DNA of 64,000 nucleotides, taken from positions 620,001 through 684,000 of the forward strand of contig NZ_WJIE01000001.1 in NCBI RefSeq assembly GCF_009649845.1, given 5' to 3'. Position numbers and translations under genes: made by a program. The notes beneath the pieces were generated by a model. That model did no database searches and was not told where the DNA came from. It saw only the letters and a program-made list of their open reading frames with translations. Shown here piece by piece: positions 26,255 through 34,395 of this stretch. Position 1 is the stretch's first letter, and every line of letters begins with the position of its first letter. Source of the DNA: Polyangium spumosum (lineage in GTDB: Bacteria > Myxococcota_A > Polyangia > Polyangiales > Polyangiaceae).

Positions 26255-26433
26255 GGCAGGGCTCTAGAACGACCACGGCCCGCGCGCAAAGCGCAAAGCG
26301 CACGGCCCTCGGGAACCTTGTTCGACCGCCCCGTATGAGCGCGCCCACGACGGAGGGGGCCCGGGGGGGCGCGCGACGGGCGTCGTGTCGGGGACCAACA
26401 CGAGGAACTAGCGGAGCCCCAGGGAGCGACCGC

Positions 26434-26439
26434 TATAAT
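26434..26439 (+). promoter_or_regulatory. Perfect -10 box TATAAT placed for a nearly leaderless PP2C transcript
   Basis: TATAAT lies at 26434-26439, rare in this GC-rich sequence. The ATG of the phosphatase gene begins at 26450. Initiation 7 bp after the box would give a leader of about 4 nt, and no Shine-Dalgarno sequence lies in the 10 bp between box and start. No convincing -35 element is seen 16-18 bp upstream (region around 26411 reads GCGGAG). Confidence 0.5.
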
Positions 26440-26449
26440 CGCGTGTCGC

Positions 26450-27616
26450 ATGTCCAAGACCCAGCCGCGCCACGCCCTTCGCCTCGTGGCCGCGGGCATG
26501 ACCGACGTAGGCCGCCAGCGCAGGCACAACGAAGACAACGTGCTCGTGGCGCAGAGCCTCGACCTCTTCGTGGTGGCCGACGGAATGGGCGGACATTCCA
26601 CGGGACACGTCGCCAGCGCCCTCACGGCGACCTCGATGCAGAACTTCTTCGAGGCCACGGCGCAAGGCGATCTGCCCTTGCCCACGCCGAACGACGAGGT
26701 CGATCTGCCGCGCCCCGCCGAGCGCCTCGTGCAGGCCGTGCGCAAGGCGAACCGCGACGTCTACGAGATCTCGTCGACGCACAAAGAGCACCGCGGCATG
26801 GGCTCGACGATCGTCGCGATCCACTACGACGGCGATCAGAACCTGCACATCGCGCACGTCGGCGACAGCCGTTGCTATCGCATCCGCGACGGCGCCATCG
26901 AGCAGCTCACGCGTGATCACTCGCTCATCAACGACGCGCTCGCGCTCAAGCCCGATCTCACCGAGGACGAGCTCTCGCGCCTGCCGAAGAACGTGATCAC
27001 ACGCGCGCTCGGCATGAAGGACGCGGTGAAGGTCGACGTGCAGACCGTGCGGATCGAGCCGGGCGACATGTTCCTGCTCTGCTCCGATGGTCTGAGTGGT
27101 ATGATCTCCAACGATCAGATCCTCGAGGTCTTCGATCTGACGAGTGATCTGTCGGAGGCGTGCGAGCTGCTCATCGCGATGGCGAACGAGGCAGGCGGCG
27201 TCGACAACATCTCGGCGCTGCTCGTGCGCGCCGACGACACGCCGCCGCCCTCGGAGGCGCAGATCGATGCGGCGGAGGTCGACGCGCCGGAGCTCGCCGT
27301 GGAGGAGGTCGCCGCCTCGATCCCGTTCTCGCAGCGCTACCGCGACATCCAGGACGCGCCGAGCGTGCGCTCGTACCGCCCGCCGCCGCCCGAAGATCCC
27401 GTCGACGAGGTCGTCGTCGCCGCGGACCTCGACGCGCTGCGGGAGGTCATGAGCCCGGACGACCTCGCGATGCTCGCGGCGGGCGGCGACGTCGAGGTCG
27501 ATGGTCCTCGCTCGATCGACGAGATCCGCGTGGCGCGCTGCCGGCGCTGTGATCACGAGCTCTACGTCGGCAACACCTTCTGCACCGAGTGCGGTCTCAA
27601 GATCGAAAGCGACTGA
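26450..27616 (+). CDS. PP2C-type protein phosphatase with C-terminal zinc ribbon
   Basis: A 388-residue cytoplasmic protein. The PP2C core (about 12-262) shows the expected metal-binding motifs in order: RRHNEDN, VVADGMGGH, GMGSTIVAI, IAHVGDSRCYRI, LTRDHS and LLCSDGLSG. A linker rich in Asp, Glu, Ala and Pro leads to a C-terminal C4 ribbon (CRRCDHELYVGNTFCTECG, about 366-384). PP2C enzymes dephosphorylate Ser/Thr and counteract Hanks kinases; the fused zinc ribbon is unusual and could mediate docking or DNA/protein binding. The stop overlaps the start of the subtilase gene (TGATG), implying coupled translation. A TATAAT box 11 bp upstream suggests a nearly leaderless transcript. Confidence 0.92.
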   Translation: MSKTQPRHALRLVAAGMTDVGRQRRHNEDNVLVAQSLDLFVVADGMGGHSTGHVASALTATSMQNFFEATAQGDLPLPTPNDEVDLPRPAERLVQAVRKANRDVYEISSTHKEHRGMGSTIVAIHYDGDQNLHIAHVGDSRCYRIRDGAIEQLTRDHSLINDALALKPDLTEDELSRLPKNVITRALGMKDAVKVDVQTVRIEPGDMFLLCSDGLSGMISNDQILEVFDLTSDLSEACELLIAMANEAGGVDNISALLVRADDTPPPSEAQIDAAEVDAPELAVEEVAASIPFSQRYRDIQDAPSVRSYRPPPPEDPVDEVVVAADLDALREVMSPDDLAMLAAGGDVEVDGPRSIDEIRVARCRRCDHELYVGNTFCTECGLKIESD

Positions 27617-28758
27617 TGCCCGAGAGGGGCCCGTGGAGCGCACGCACGCGCGTGCTGCCGATCGCGGAGCGACTCGACGCGGACACGCGATACGCCGGGC
27701 GCGGCGTCACGATCGCGTTCCTCGACTCGGGGTTTTACGCCCACCCCGATCTTACGACGCCGTACAATCGCATCAGCGCCTACCACGACCTCTTCGCGCC
27801 GCGCGCGGGGCTCGAGGCGCTCGAGCGCTCGGACGCCTCGTCATGGCACGGCATGATGACGAGCGTCGTCGCGGCGGGCAACGGCGCGCTCTCCGCCGGG
27901 CAGTTCCGCGGCCTCGCCTGGGAAGCGAACGTCGTGCTCGTGAAGGTCGGCGGCGCGCACCGCATCGTGCACGACGACATCCGGCGCGGGCTCGAGTGGG
28001 TGATCACGAACCGCGAGAAGTACGGCATCCGCGTCCTCAACATCTCGTGCGGCGGCGACTACGAGGAGTCGTTCCTCACCGATCCCCTCTCGCGCGCGGC
28101 CGACGAGGCGTCGCGGCGAGGCATCGTCGTCGTCGCGGCCGCCGGCAACGCGGGGCACCTCGTGGATCATCAGGTCCTGCCGCCGGCGAGCGCGCCGAGC
28201 GTGATCGCGGTCGGCGGCCTCGACGACGGCGGTTCGGGCGAGCAATCGCTGCACTACCACTCGTCGTACGGGCTCACGCTCGACGGCCTGCAGAAGCCCG
28301 AGATCATCGCGCCGGCGATGTGGGTCGCGGCGCCGATCCTTCCCGGCACGCCCACGGCGGTCGAGGCGCGGCTGCTCGAGCGGCTCGACGACGCCGACGA
28401 CGACGAGCTCTTCGAGCTGCTCGCCGCGCACGCCGGTGAGGACGCCGAGCTCGACGCGATCGCGGGCCGCCACGAGCCGTACCTCGTGCGCCAGCTCGTC
28501 GCGGCGAAGCTGCACGATCGCAAGGTCCTCTCGGGCCACTACAAGCACGTCGACGGCACGAGCTTCGCGGCGCCGATCGTGTCGAGCGTCGTGGCGCAGA
28601 TGCTCGAGGCGAACCCCGCGCTGCGCCCGCACGAGTGCAGGCGTATCCTCATGACGACGGCGAGAGGCACGCCGGGGATCACGCTCGAGCGGCAGGGCTG
28701 GGGGGTGGTGCAGCCGCGCGCCGCGGTGGAGGCGGCGCGCGTGATGCGTCGTCGTTGA
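27616..28758 (+). CDS. Cytoplasmic subtilisin-like serine protease (S8 family)
   Basis: A 380-residue protein with no signal peptide or propeptide. The subtilase triad is complete: Asp37 in AFLDSGFYAHPDL, His78 in SSWHGMMTSVVAAG, oxyanion Asn178 in VVVAAAGNAG, and Ser316 in HVDGTSFAAP. A roughly 75-residue acidic helical insertion precedes the catalytic Ser region. Intracellular subtilases usually degrade or process cytoplasmic proteins and need control of activity. The ATG shares one base with the PP2C stop (TGATG), so the protease is made with the phosphatase and could be part of the same signalling pathway; this link is inferred. The gene abuts the convergent M48-type gene with zero bases between stop codons. 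Confidence 0.92.
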   Translation: MPERGPWSARTRVLPIAERLDADTRYAGRGVTIAFLDSGFYAHPDLTTPYNRISAYHDLFAPRAGLEALERSDASSWHGMMTSVVAAGNGALSAGQFRGLAWEANVVLVKVGGAHRIVHDDIRRGLEWVITNREKYGIRVLNISCGGDYEESFLTDPLSRAADEASRRGIVVVAAAGNAGHLVDHQVLPPASAPSVIAVGGLDDGGSGEQSLHYHSSYGLTLDGLQKPEIIAPAMWVAAPILPGTPTAVEARLLERLDDADDDELFELLAAHAGEDAELDAIAGRHEPYLVRQLVAAKLHDRKVLSGHYKHVDGTSFAAPIVSSVVAQMLEANPALRPHECRRILMTTARGTPGITLERQGWGVVQPRAAVEAARVMRRR

Positions 28759-29964
28759 TTACTGGCCGCCGAACAAGCCGCCGAACGGGTTCGGCTGGCC
28801 GCCGGTCATGCGCCACGAGGCGGCCGTCTGTTGCACGACCGGGATACGCACGAGCGGGTGCGGGTGCGTGCGTTCGAAGTTGAAGACGACCGTCGCGGGC
28901 GTGAGCTGATCGAGGTTCGAGAAGAACTGCAGCGTGAGCAGCGCGCCGCCCTCGGTGAGGCGGTAGCCGCTCTGGCGACGCGCGCCCGCGGAGAGCACGT
29001 TGTTCGTCCCGGCCATGTCGGCGGCGAGCTCGTTCGGCTGGTTGAACGCGGGCAGCGTTCGCGAGAGGATCCTGCCGAGATCGGCGGGGTTCACGCCGCG
29101 GCTGCCGCCCTGGTTCGCCGTGCAGCCGAGGTGGCCGAGGTGGTGGTGGCCGAGCTCGTGCCCGAGCACGAAGCCGACCTGCTCGTCGAAGAGCTGGTGC
29201 TGGCGCTGCACCTTGCGCATGTCGATCTGCTGGCCTGGATCGATGAAGCCCGCGGGCGGTCGCACCATCCCGCCTTGCTGCGCGAGCATGCGCAGGTACT
29301 CGTCGAGCTTGCGGGTGCCGAAGATCTCGTCGTTCGCCTTGTACTGCGCGATGTGCGCCTCGATCTCGAGCAGGCCGTCCGTGATGGCCATGAGCGGCAG
29401 GCCTTGATCGTCACACGCGGCGAACGCGTTCACCTCGCCGGGCGTGGGATCCGCGACGAACGGGATGTCGCGCACGATGGACTGCTTGTTCGCGGGGAGC
29501 GCGGCGATGAGCTCGCCCATCACCACGCCGGCCTGGCTGCGCAGCCAGTTGATGTCGACGAGGTTGATTGGATCGGTGAGCGGCGAGGTCGGCAGCCCTC
29601 CCGTCGTCGGCAGCCCGCCCGTCGGCGTGCCTCCCGCGGGCGCCGTGGGGAACGGCCACGGGATACCGGGGAAGGGGCTCGTGGGCTGGGTCGTGGGCTG
29701 GGGCGCGGGCTGCTGCGGGTTCGGCTGCGGCTGCTGCGGATACCCTTGCTGCGGGTAACCCTGCTGCGGGTAGCCCTGCTGCGGATACCCTTGCTGCGGC
29801 GGGTACTGCGTCGGCGGGGGCTGCGTCTGGGCGTAGGTCGGCTGCCGGGAGTCACGGCAGCCCATGACGAGCGCCGAGGACAAGGCGAGCGCCGAGGCGC
29901 AGAGCGTCAGGAACGGAAGGGGGCCGCGGGAGCGCGACGCGAACGAAGGCATACGCACGAGCAT
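28759..29964 (-). CDS. M48-type zinc metallopeptidase lipoprotein with GYPQQ repeats
   Basis: About 401 residues. The signal peptide ends in a lipobox (LVMGC). A Gln/Pro/Tyr-rich repeat region (GYPQQ units) and a Pro/Gly/Thr linker are followed by a zincin domain containing GHELGHHHLGH (HExxH) and a distal 'NELAADMAG' segment with the third-ligand Glu, the M48 layout. M48 peptidases in the envelope degrade misfolded proteins or act in outer-membrane quality control. 'ERTHPHPLVRIPVVQ' near the end also fits M48, where a HP motif follows the active site. ATGs at 29964 and 29952 and a GTG at 29958 are all possible starts. Its stop codon begins directly after that of the convergent subtilase gene. 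Confidence 0.85.
   Translation of the reverse strand: MLVRMPSFASRSRGPLPFLTLCASALALSSALVMGCRDSRQPTYAQTQPPPTQYPPQQGYPQQGYPQQGYPQQGYPQQPQPNPQQPAPQPTTQPTSPFPGIPWPFPTAPAGGTPTGGLPTTGGLPTSPLTDPINLVDINWLRSQAGVVMGELIAALPANKQSIVRDIPFVADPTPGEVNAFAACDDQGLPLMAITDGLLEIEAHIAQYKANDEIFGTRKLDEYLRMLAQQGGMVRPPAGFIDPGQQIDMRKVQRQHQLFDEQVGFVLGHELGHHHLGHLGCTANQGGSRGVNPADLGRILSRTLPAFNQPNELAADMAGTNNVLSAGARRQSGYRLTEGGALLTLQFFSNLDQLTPATVVFNFERTHPHPLVRIPVVQQTAASWRMTGGQPNPFGGLFGGQ
29730..29802 (-). repeat. 15-nt coding repeats (GYPQQ units)
   Basis: Four to five near-identical 15-nt units (plus-strand form CTGCTGCGGGTAACC and variants) encode consecutive GYPQQ pentapeptides just after the lipobox of the M48-type lipoprotein. 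They probably form a flexible spacer lifting the peptidase domain off the membrane. Confidence 0.8.
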
Positions 29965-30248
29965 ACCCTGATGGACGGTCGAGCGCCGTTCGTCGCGCAA
30001 CGGTCCGTTCGAGGAAATGATGCCTCCTGCGCCGCGCCTCTTTCCGCGCGCCCGGCCTCTCCCCGCCTTGCCCGTATCCCACCTCCAGCTACACTCGTCC
30101 CAAGAGTCCTCACCGAGGCGTCGCACAAAGGGCACGCACGGTCGGGGACGGAGCCGCGAGCGGCGGATGGTGCTGGTATCGAGGGGCGAGGTGTGCGCCC
30201 ACTCGAGCGGCGCCGTCCGCCGTGAGCAGGGTTGGGGGGAGGTCCATC

Positions 30249-30914
30249 ATGATGAAGCGATGGGGCGTCGTTGGGGTCATCTTCGGCAGCTTGGCGACCA
30301 TGGTGATCGGCTGCGTCGCAGACGATTCGACCGAGGGGCTTGTGCAGAGCAGCCAGGAAGCCGTGGGCGACGCCCGAGGGACGCCTTTTGGGGGCGACGC
30401 GTTGTTGCCCAGGGCGGGGTGTCGGGGGTTCCATTGCGAATCCGAGCTCCCGCCGGGGCGCTGCGCGTTCGCCAGGGATTGCGCGGGCTCGTGCGTGTTC
30501 CCCGCGGGCGCGTGTGTCCCGGGGGCCGACGAGCTGTGCATGGGGTATTGCCTCGAGAACGACCAATGTATTCCCGATCCGACCTGCGGGGGCGGGCAGC
30601 GCTGTCTCGAATGTGGGGGCTCGACGTACGGCGGCGGTTGTATCGAAATCTGCGCGCCGCTCCCGCCTCCGCCGGCCCCGCCGCCGGCCCCGCCGCCGCC
30701 GCCGCCGCCGGGGCCTCCGCAGCAGGGGCCCGTGCAGGGACCTCCGCAGCAGGGGCCCGTGCAGCAGGCGCCTCTGCCGCCGCCGCCGCCGCCGAAGGAC
30801 GATTGCCCGCTCGACGTGCCGCCGGCGCAATTGCCCCCGGTCCAGTCGCCGCCGGTCCAGTCGCCGCCGGTCCAGACGCCGCCGGGCGAGGATCCGCTCG
30901 ATCTGCCGTACTGA
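30249..30914 (+). CDS. Cys-rich lipoprotein with Pro/Gln repeat tail
   Basis: A 221-residue protein. ATG at 30249 follows GGAGG by 6-7 bp. The signal peptide ends in a lipobox (MVIGC). A compact domain with about 13 cysteines (about 55-145) suggests several disulfides. The C-terminal third is Pro/Gln-rich with direct repeats (GPPQQGPVQ twice; QSPPV/QTPP units three to four times). No known domain was recognised. It is probably a surface-exposed structural lipoprotein. It is followed by a strong hairpin at 30927-30964. Confidence 0.7.
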   Translation: MMKRWGVVGVIFGSLATMVIGCVADDSTEGLVQSSQEAVGDARGTPFGGDALLPRAGCRGFHCESELPPGRCAFARDCAGSCVFPAGACVPGADELCMGYCLENDQCIPDPTCGGGQRCLECGGSTYGGGCIEICAPLPPPPAPPPAPPPPPPPGPPQQGPVQGPPQQGPVQQAPLPPPPPPKDDCPLDVPPAQLPPVQSPPVQSPPVQTPPGEDPLDLPY

Positions 30915-30926
30915 GCGATTGAGATG

Positions 30927-30964
30927 AAAAAAGGGCGCGGGGATCGGATCCCGCGCCCTTTTTT
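30927..30964. terminator. Bidirectional intrinsic terminator
   Basis: A perfect 9-bp GC stem (30933-30941 GGGCGCGGG with 30950-30958 CCCGCGCCC) is flanked by AAAAAA on the left and TTTTTT on the right. It lies 12 bp after the Cys-rich lipoprotein stop and 20 bp from the end of the convergent M15 peptidase gene, so it can serve both strands. Confidence 0.9.
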
Positions 30965-30983
30965 CATTCGCGACCCACGAACC

Positions 30984-31931
30984 TCAGTGCGCGTGCTCCG
31001 AGCAGGACTCGTGCTCGAGCTCCGGCTGCGCCTCGGCGGCGTCGATCGGCAGCGGCACGAAGAACTCCGCGTCGTTCGGATCACGATCGAATGCCTCGTC
31101 CACGCCGTCGATGTGGCCTTCCGGCCCGTCGTACACGATCGCCGTCCCGCACGTCGCGCCCTTCGCGAAGCCGCCCGCGGGCGACTTCTTCATGCGCGCC
31201 TCCGTCTGCGGACCCCACACGCCGTCGACCGAGATCGTGTCGCCCGGGTTGTTGCGGTTCCACAGCCGCTGGAATGCCTTCACGTCGAGGCCCTTGTAGT
31301 TCACCGCGCCCGAGCCCGCGTAATCGAAATGCACCGGGTCGTTCGACCCGAGCCACTTGAAGCCCTTGTTCTGCAGAATGGTCTTCCACGAGCTGTACTG
31401 GCTCACGTCGAGGGCGAGGCCCGTCTGGTGATTGCTGTTGCCCGGCTTGGCGGCGAGGCTGATGCCGCAGCGGCCATTCTGGTACCAGTTGTACAGCATG
31501 TATTGCTGCGCGACCGTCCGGAGCGCCGAGTTGAGCGTCAGCGACTTGCTCGGGTTCGCCTTGAGCGCCGAGACGAGCCGATCACGCGCGGGCTTCTGGA
31601 TGTACGCGAACGTCGCGCTGCCGAACGTCACGTTCGACGTCTTCGTGATGGGCACGTACGCGTCCGGATTGAGGCACCGCGCCTCCGCGATGATCTGGAG
31701 CGAGAGCTTCTTGACGCTCGTCGTCGAGCAGCTCGACGCCGCGGCTTGCGCGACGGTGCTGCCGGCCACGGCTTCGTCCACCGTATCGGTGGGCTCGGGG
31801 GATTCCACGGCCTCGGCCTCACCGGCGAGCTCCTCGGGAGGCGCTTCGGCAATACAGCCCGCGAACATGGGCGTGGCGGCGAGGGCAGCGGCGAGAGCGA
31901 GAACACGGAATTGGGTCGGGCGAGCGTCCAT
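30984..31931 (-). CDS. M15 D,D-carboxypeptidase-like lipoprotein with peptidoglycan-binding region
   Basis: A 315-residue protein. The signal peptide ends in a lipobox (MFAGC, Cys26), followed by an acidic linker. The M15-type domain (about 75-215) has 'LTLNSALRTVAQQYMLYNWYQNGRCG', the zinc-binding 'SNHQTGLALDVSQY' (SxHxxGxAxD) and the distal 'DPVHFDY' His. A putative peptidoglycan-binding motif follows ('VKAFQRLWNRNNPGDTISVDGVWGPQTE'). Members of this family hydrolyse D-Ala-D-Ala or related peptide bonds in peptidoglycan. The extreme C-terminus is acidic and His/Cys-containing (HESCSEHAH), unlike the usual family end. It shares the terminator at 30927-30964. Confidence 0.88.
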   Translation of the reverse strand: MDARPTQFRVLALAAALAATPMFAGCIAEAPPEELAGEAEAVESPEPTDTVDEAVAGSTVAQAAASSCSTTSVKKLSLQIIAEARCLNPDAYVPITKTSNVTFGSATFAYIQKPARDRLVSALKANPSKSLTLNSALRTVAQQYMLYNWYQNGRCGISLAAKPGNSNHQTGLALDVSQYSSWKTILQNKGFKWLGSNDPVHFDYAGSGAVNYKGLDVKAFQRLWNRNNPGDTISVDGVWGPQTEARMKKSPAGGFAKGATCGTAIVYDGPEGHIDGVDEAFDRDPNDAEFFVPLPIDAAEAQPELEHESCSEHAH

Positions 31932-32186
31932 GCCAGCCTCTCCAGCACGCGGCGTGCCGAGCCCTTTCGCGGGTCTCTGGTCGGTAAACCATCCGGAATG
32001 CTCTCGAAATGCGGTGGATCATCGGCGCACCAGGTGGAAAAACGATCCACGCGCGGGGCCGCGGGCCCCTCGTCTCCGCGGCGACGCAATCGCGGGGGCG
32101 TGAGCGCCGAGCGGAAAAAAACTTCACATCGGCAAAGCTTCCGCGTAGAGGTGAGCCGGCGGGCAAGGAAGGCCCGCAATGTCGCG

Positions 32187-32858
32187 ATGCGCCCCCTGCC
32201 CTTACCATTCCCGCGCGTAAAGATTTGCTGCATCGCCTCCGAGGAAGAGGCGTGGATGGCCATTCGCGCGGGCGCCTCCGCCCTCGGCCTCGTGGGCCCG
32301 GTCCCGAGCGGGCCGGGCGCGATCGACGAGGCGCAGATCGCGGCCATCGCGGCGAAGGTCCCGCCCGGCGTCGCCACCTTCCTCCTCACGAGCCACCAGG
32401 ACGCGGGCGCCATCATCGAGCAGCAGCGGCGCGTACGCACGAGCGTGGTGCAGATCCTCGATCGGCTCGAGTCCGGCACGTACGAAGAGCTCCGCGCGGC
32501 GATGCCCGGCATCGGGATCGTGCAGGCCGTACACGTGATGGGCGAGGAGGCGATCGACGAGGCGATCGGGCTCGAAGGCAAGGTCGACGCGGTCCTGCTC
32601 GACTCGGGCAACCCGAACCTGCCGGTGAAGGAGCTCGGCGGGACGGGCCGCACGCACGATTGGCAGATCAGCGCGCGCCTCTGCGAGCGCGTGCGCCTGC
32701 CGGTCTACCTCGCCGGCGGGCTCAAGCCGGAGAACCTCGCCGCCGCGATCCGCACCGTGCGCCCCTTCGGCGTGGACCTCTGCAACGGCGTTCGCACGGG
32801 CGGCGACCTCGACGCGAACAAACTCGACGCCTTCTTCGCCGCATTGAACACGCGCTGA
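32187..32858 (+). CDS. TrpF-like (phosphoribosylanthranilate isomerase family) protein
   Basis: A 223-residue TIM-barrel protein. The start 'RVKICCIASEEEAWMAIRAGASALGLV' resembles the K-I-C-G start of TrpF, with the catalytic Cys in strand 1 retained (Cys14 or Cys15). 'VDAVLLDSGNP' provides the catalytic Asp, and 'LPVYLAGGLKPENLAAAI' and 'FGVDLCNGVRTGGDLDANKL' form the phosphate-binding end. TrpF converts N-(5'-phosphoribosyl)anthranilate in tryptophan biosynthesis. Several canonical positions differ (ICC-IAS instead of ICG-LT) and no other trp gene is nearby, so it may be a paralogue with another substrate. The ATG at 32187 lacks a strong SD. Convergent with the CorA-like gene (6-bp gap). 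Confidence 0.75.
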   Translation: MRPLPLPFPRVKICCIASEEEAWMAIRAGASALGLVGPVPSGPGAIDEAQIAAIAAKVPPGVATFLLTSHQDAGAIIEQQRRVRTSVVQILDRLESGTYEELRAAMPGIGIVQAVHVMGEEAIDEAIGLEGKVDAVLLDSGNPNLPVKELGGTGRTHDWQISARLCERVRLPVYLAGGLKPENLAAAIRTVRPFGVDLCNGVRTGGDLDANKLDAFFAALNTR

Positions 32859-32864
32859 AGCGCC

Positions 32865-34334
32865 CTACGCGTCCTCGTCGTCCGGGTTCTTGATCCGCCG
32901 GACCAGGCCACGCACCGTGTTCATGCCGAGCAGGCGCGTGAACAGGACGAAGCCGACGACGGCCGAGAGCGCGGTCAGCCACAAGGGGACGTGCAAGACG
33001 AGCTTGCTCCACGTCGCCCACGCCGTCTCGGCGGAGACGAGGTCTTTCAGGGCGAAATCGAAGGCGGGCAGCGTCTCGCGCTCGAAGATGCCGATCACGA
33101 GGCCGACCGGCGTGAGCACGAGGGTCAAGAAGGCGAGGACCTGGTTCAGGAGATCGGCGCGTTTGTCCGAGAGGTACTCGTCGATCTCGGTGATCTCGCC
33201 CTTCACCTCCTCGAAGAGCCCGGTGATGTCGAGCGCGCCGCGCAGGCCGCAGTAGAAGCGGTCGTGGCGCTCCTCCGAGCTGATGTGGCCGAAGCTGAAC
33301 TTCGCCGTGTACTGGAGCAACGCGAGGCGCAGGCGCCCGAAGATGCGGCCGTCGGGGCGGTTCGACATGCTCGCGCACGCCGAGGAGAGCTCGAGCAAGA
33401 AGAGGCGCTCGTGCTCGACCATGATCCACTTGTAGAGGTACCGCTCGAGCATCATCGAGTCGAACTGCGAGAGCAGGCCCCTCGCTTCGATCGGCCAGAT
33501 CATCCAGGTCACGCCGACCGGCGAGAACACGCAGAGCTCGCGCGCCGACGGCTCCCACATCGCGGGGTGGTTCTCGATCCGGCAGTCGGCCGCCGAGGGA
33601 TCGATCGGCTGATCGCTGCCGTGCGCGAGCCGGAGCCGATGCCGCGCCCCCGCGTCGGGCAAGCCCTCCGTGAAGAGCACGTTCACGCTCATCGGGTTCG
33701 GCCAGCTCCCGATCGGCGCGTCGAGCATCACCTCCGGGATGAAGAGCTTGAGCCAGTGCCGGATCGTCGTGTCCTCGATCCCGCCCTCCTCGCCCATCAC
33801 GACGAGCGGGTGCGGCTTCATCTCGCCGTCCTTGCCCGCCTTCTTGCGAGGCATGTTCTCCGGCAGGAGGTGCGTCATGCCGCGGCGCACGACGGCCGCG
33901 TAGAGGTCCTGGAACGCCGTCATCGTGGGCGTCGTCGGCTTGATGCCGAGCACCACGAACACGTACCCCGTCTCGATCACGAAGAGCCGCGGCGGCGTGG
34001 TGATCTTGCAGGGCATCCCGCCGGTCTTCTCCTTGCGGGGCTCCTTGTCGCCTCTGTCCGCGTCGCTCTTGCCCGGCTCGGCCTCGGCCTTCGCCCTCTT
34101 CGGCGCGCGCTCGAAGAGCCACGTCGCGCGGGGATCGAAGAGGTTCGCGAGCTTGCCCGTGGGCTCGTAGGCGCGCAGGAGGCGCCCGTCGCGCACGTGG
34201 ATGTTGAGGTGCGGCAGGAGCGCCGGATCGTCGATCTTCTTCGGCTTGAAGTCGCCGCGCGCGAGCAGCTTCTTCTCGTAGCCCTCGAGGTCGAACGTCC
34301 CCACGAGCCCGTCCGGGTGGCGGAACGAGACCAC
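32865..34334 (-). CDS. CorA-like membrane protein lacking the GMN motif
   Basis: About 489 residues. A large soluble N-terminal part (about 1-400) has no recognised domain and contains a Lys/Glu/Arg-rich insertion near 75-105. The C-terminus has a long charged helix ('EEVKGEITEIDEYLSDKRADLLNQVL') followed by two transmembrane helices, the arrangement of CorA-type Mg channels. The loop after helix one, which should read GMN, is IFERE. It is therefore a divergent relative or convergent fold rather than a proven transporter. The only standard start is the GTG at 34334, but the preceding codons (TLYL) would extend a likely beta strand, so the true start may lie upstream. It follows the tandem GST-N gene by 61 bp. 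Confidence 0.55.
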   Translation of the reverse strand: MVSFRHPDGLVGTFDLEGYEKKLLARGDFKPKKIDDPALLPHLNIHVRDGRLLRAYEPTGKLANLFDPRATWLFERAPKRAKAEAEPGKSDADRGDKEPRKEKTGGMPCKITTPPRLFVIETGYVFVVLGIKPTTPTMTAFQDLYAAVVRRGMTHLLPENMPRKKAGKDGEMKPHPLVVMGEEGGIEDTTIRHWLKLFIPEVMLDAPIGSWPNPMSVNVLFTEGLPDAGARHRLRLAHGSDQPIDPSAADCRIENHPAMWEPSARELCVFSPVGVTWMIWPIEARGLLSQFDSMMLERYLYKWIMVEHERLFLLELSSACASMSNRPDGRIFGRLRLALLQYTAKFSFGHISSEERHDRFYCGLRGALDITGLFEEVKGEITEIDEYLSDKRADLLNQVLAFLTLVLTPVGLVIGIFERETLPAFDFALKDLVSAETAWATWSKLVLHVPLWLTALSAVVGFVLFTRLLGMNTVRGLVRRIKNPDDEDA

Positions 34335-34395
34335 CAGGTAAAGCGTCGATTTCGGCCCGATCGCAGGGCCGAGCGGCGGCGGTTTGTCCGTGTCG

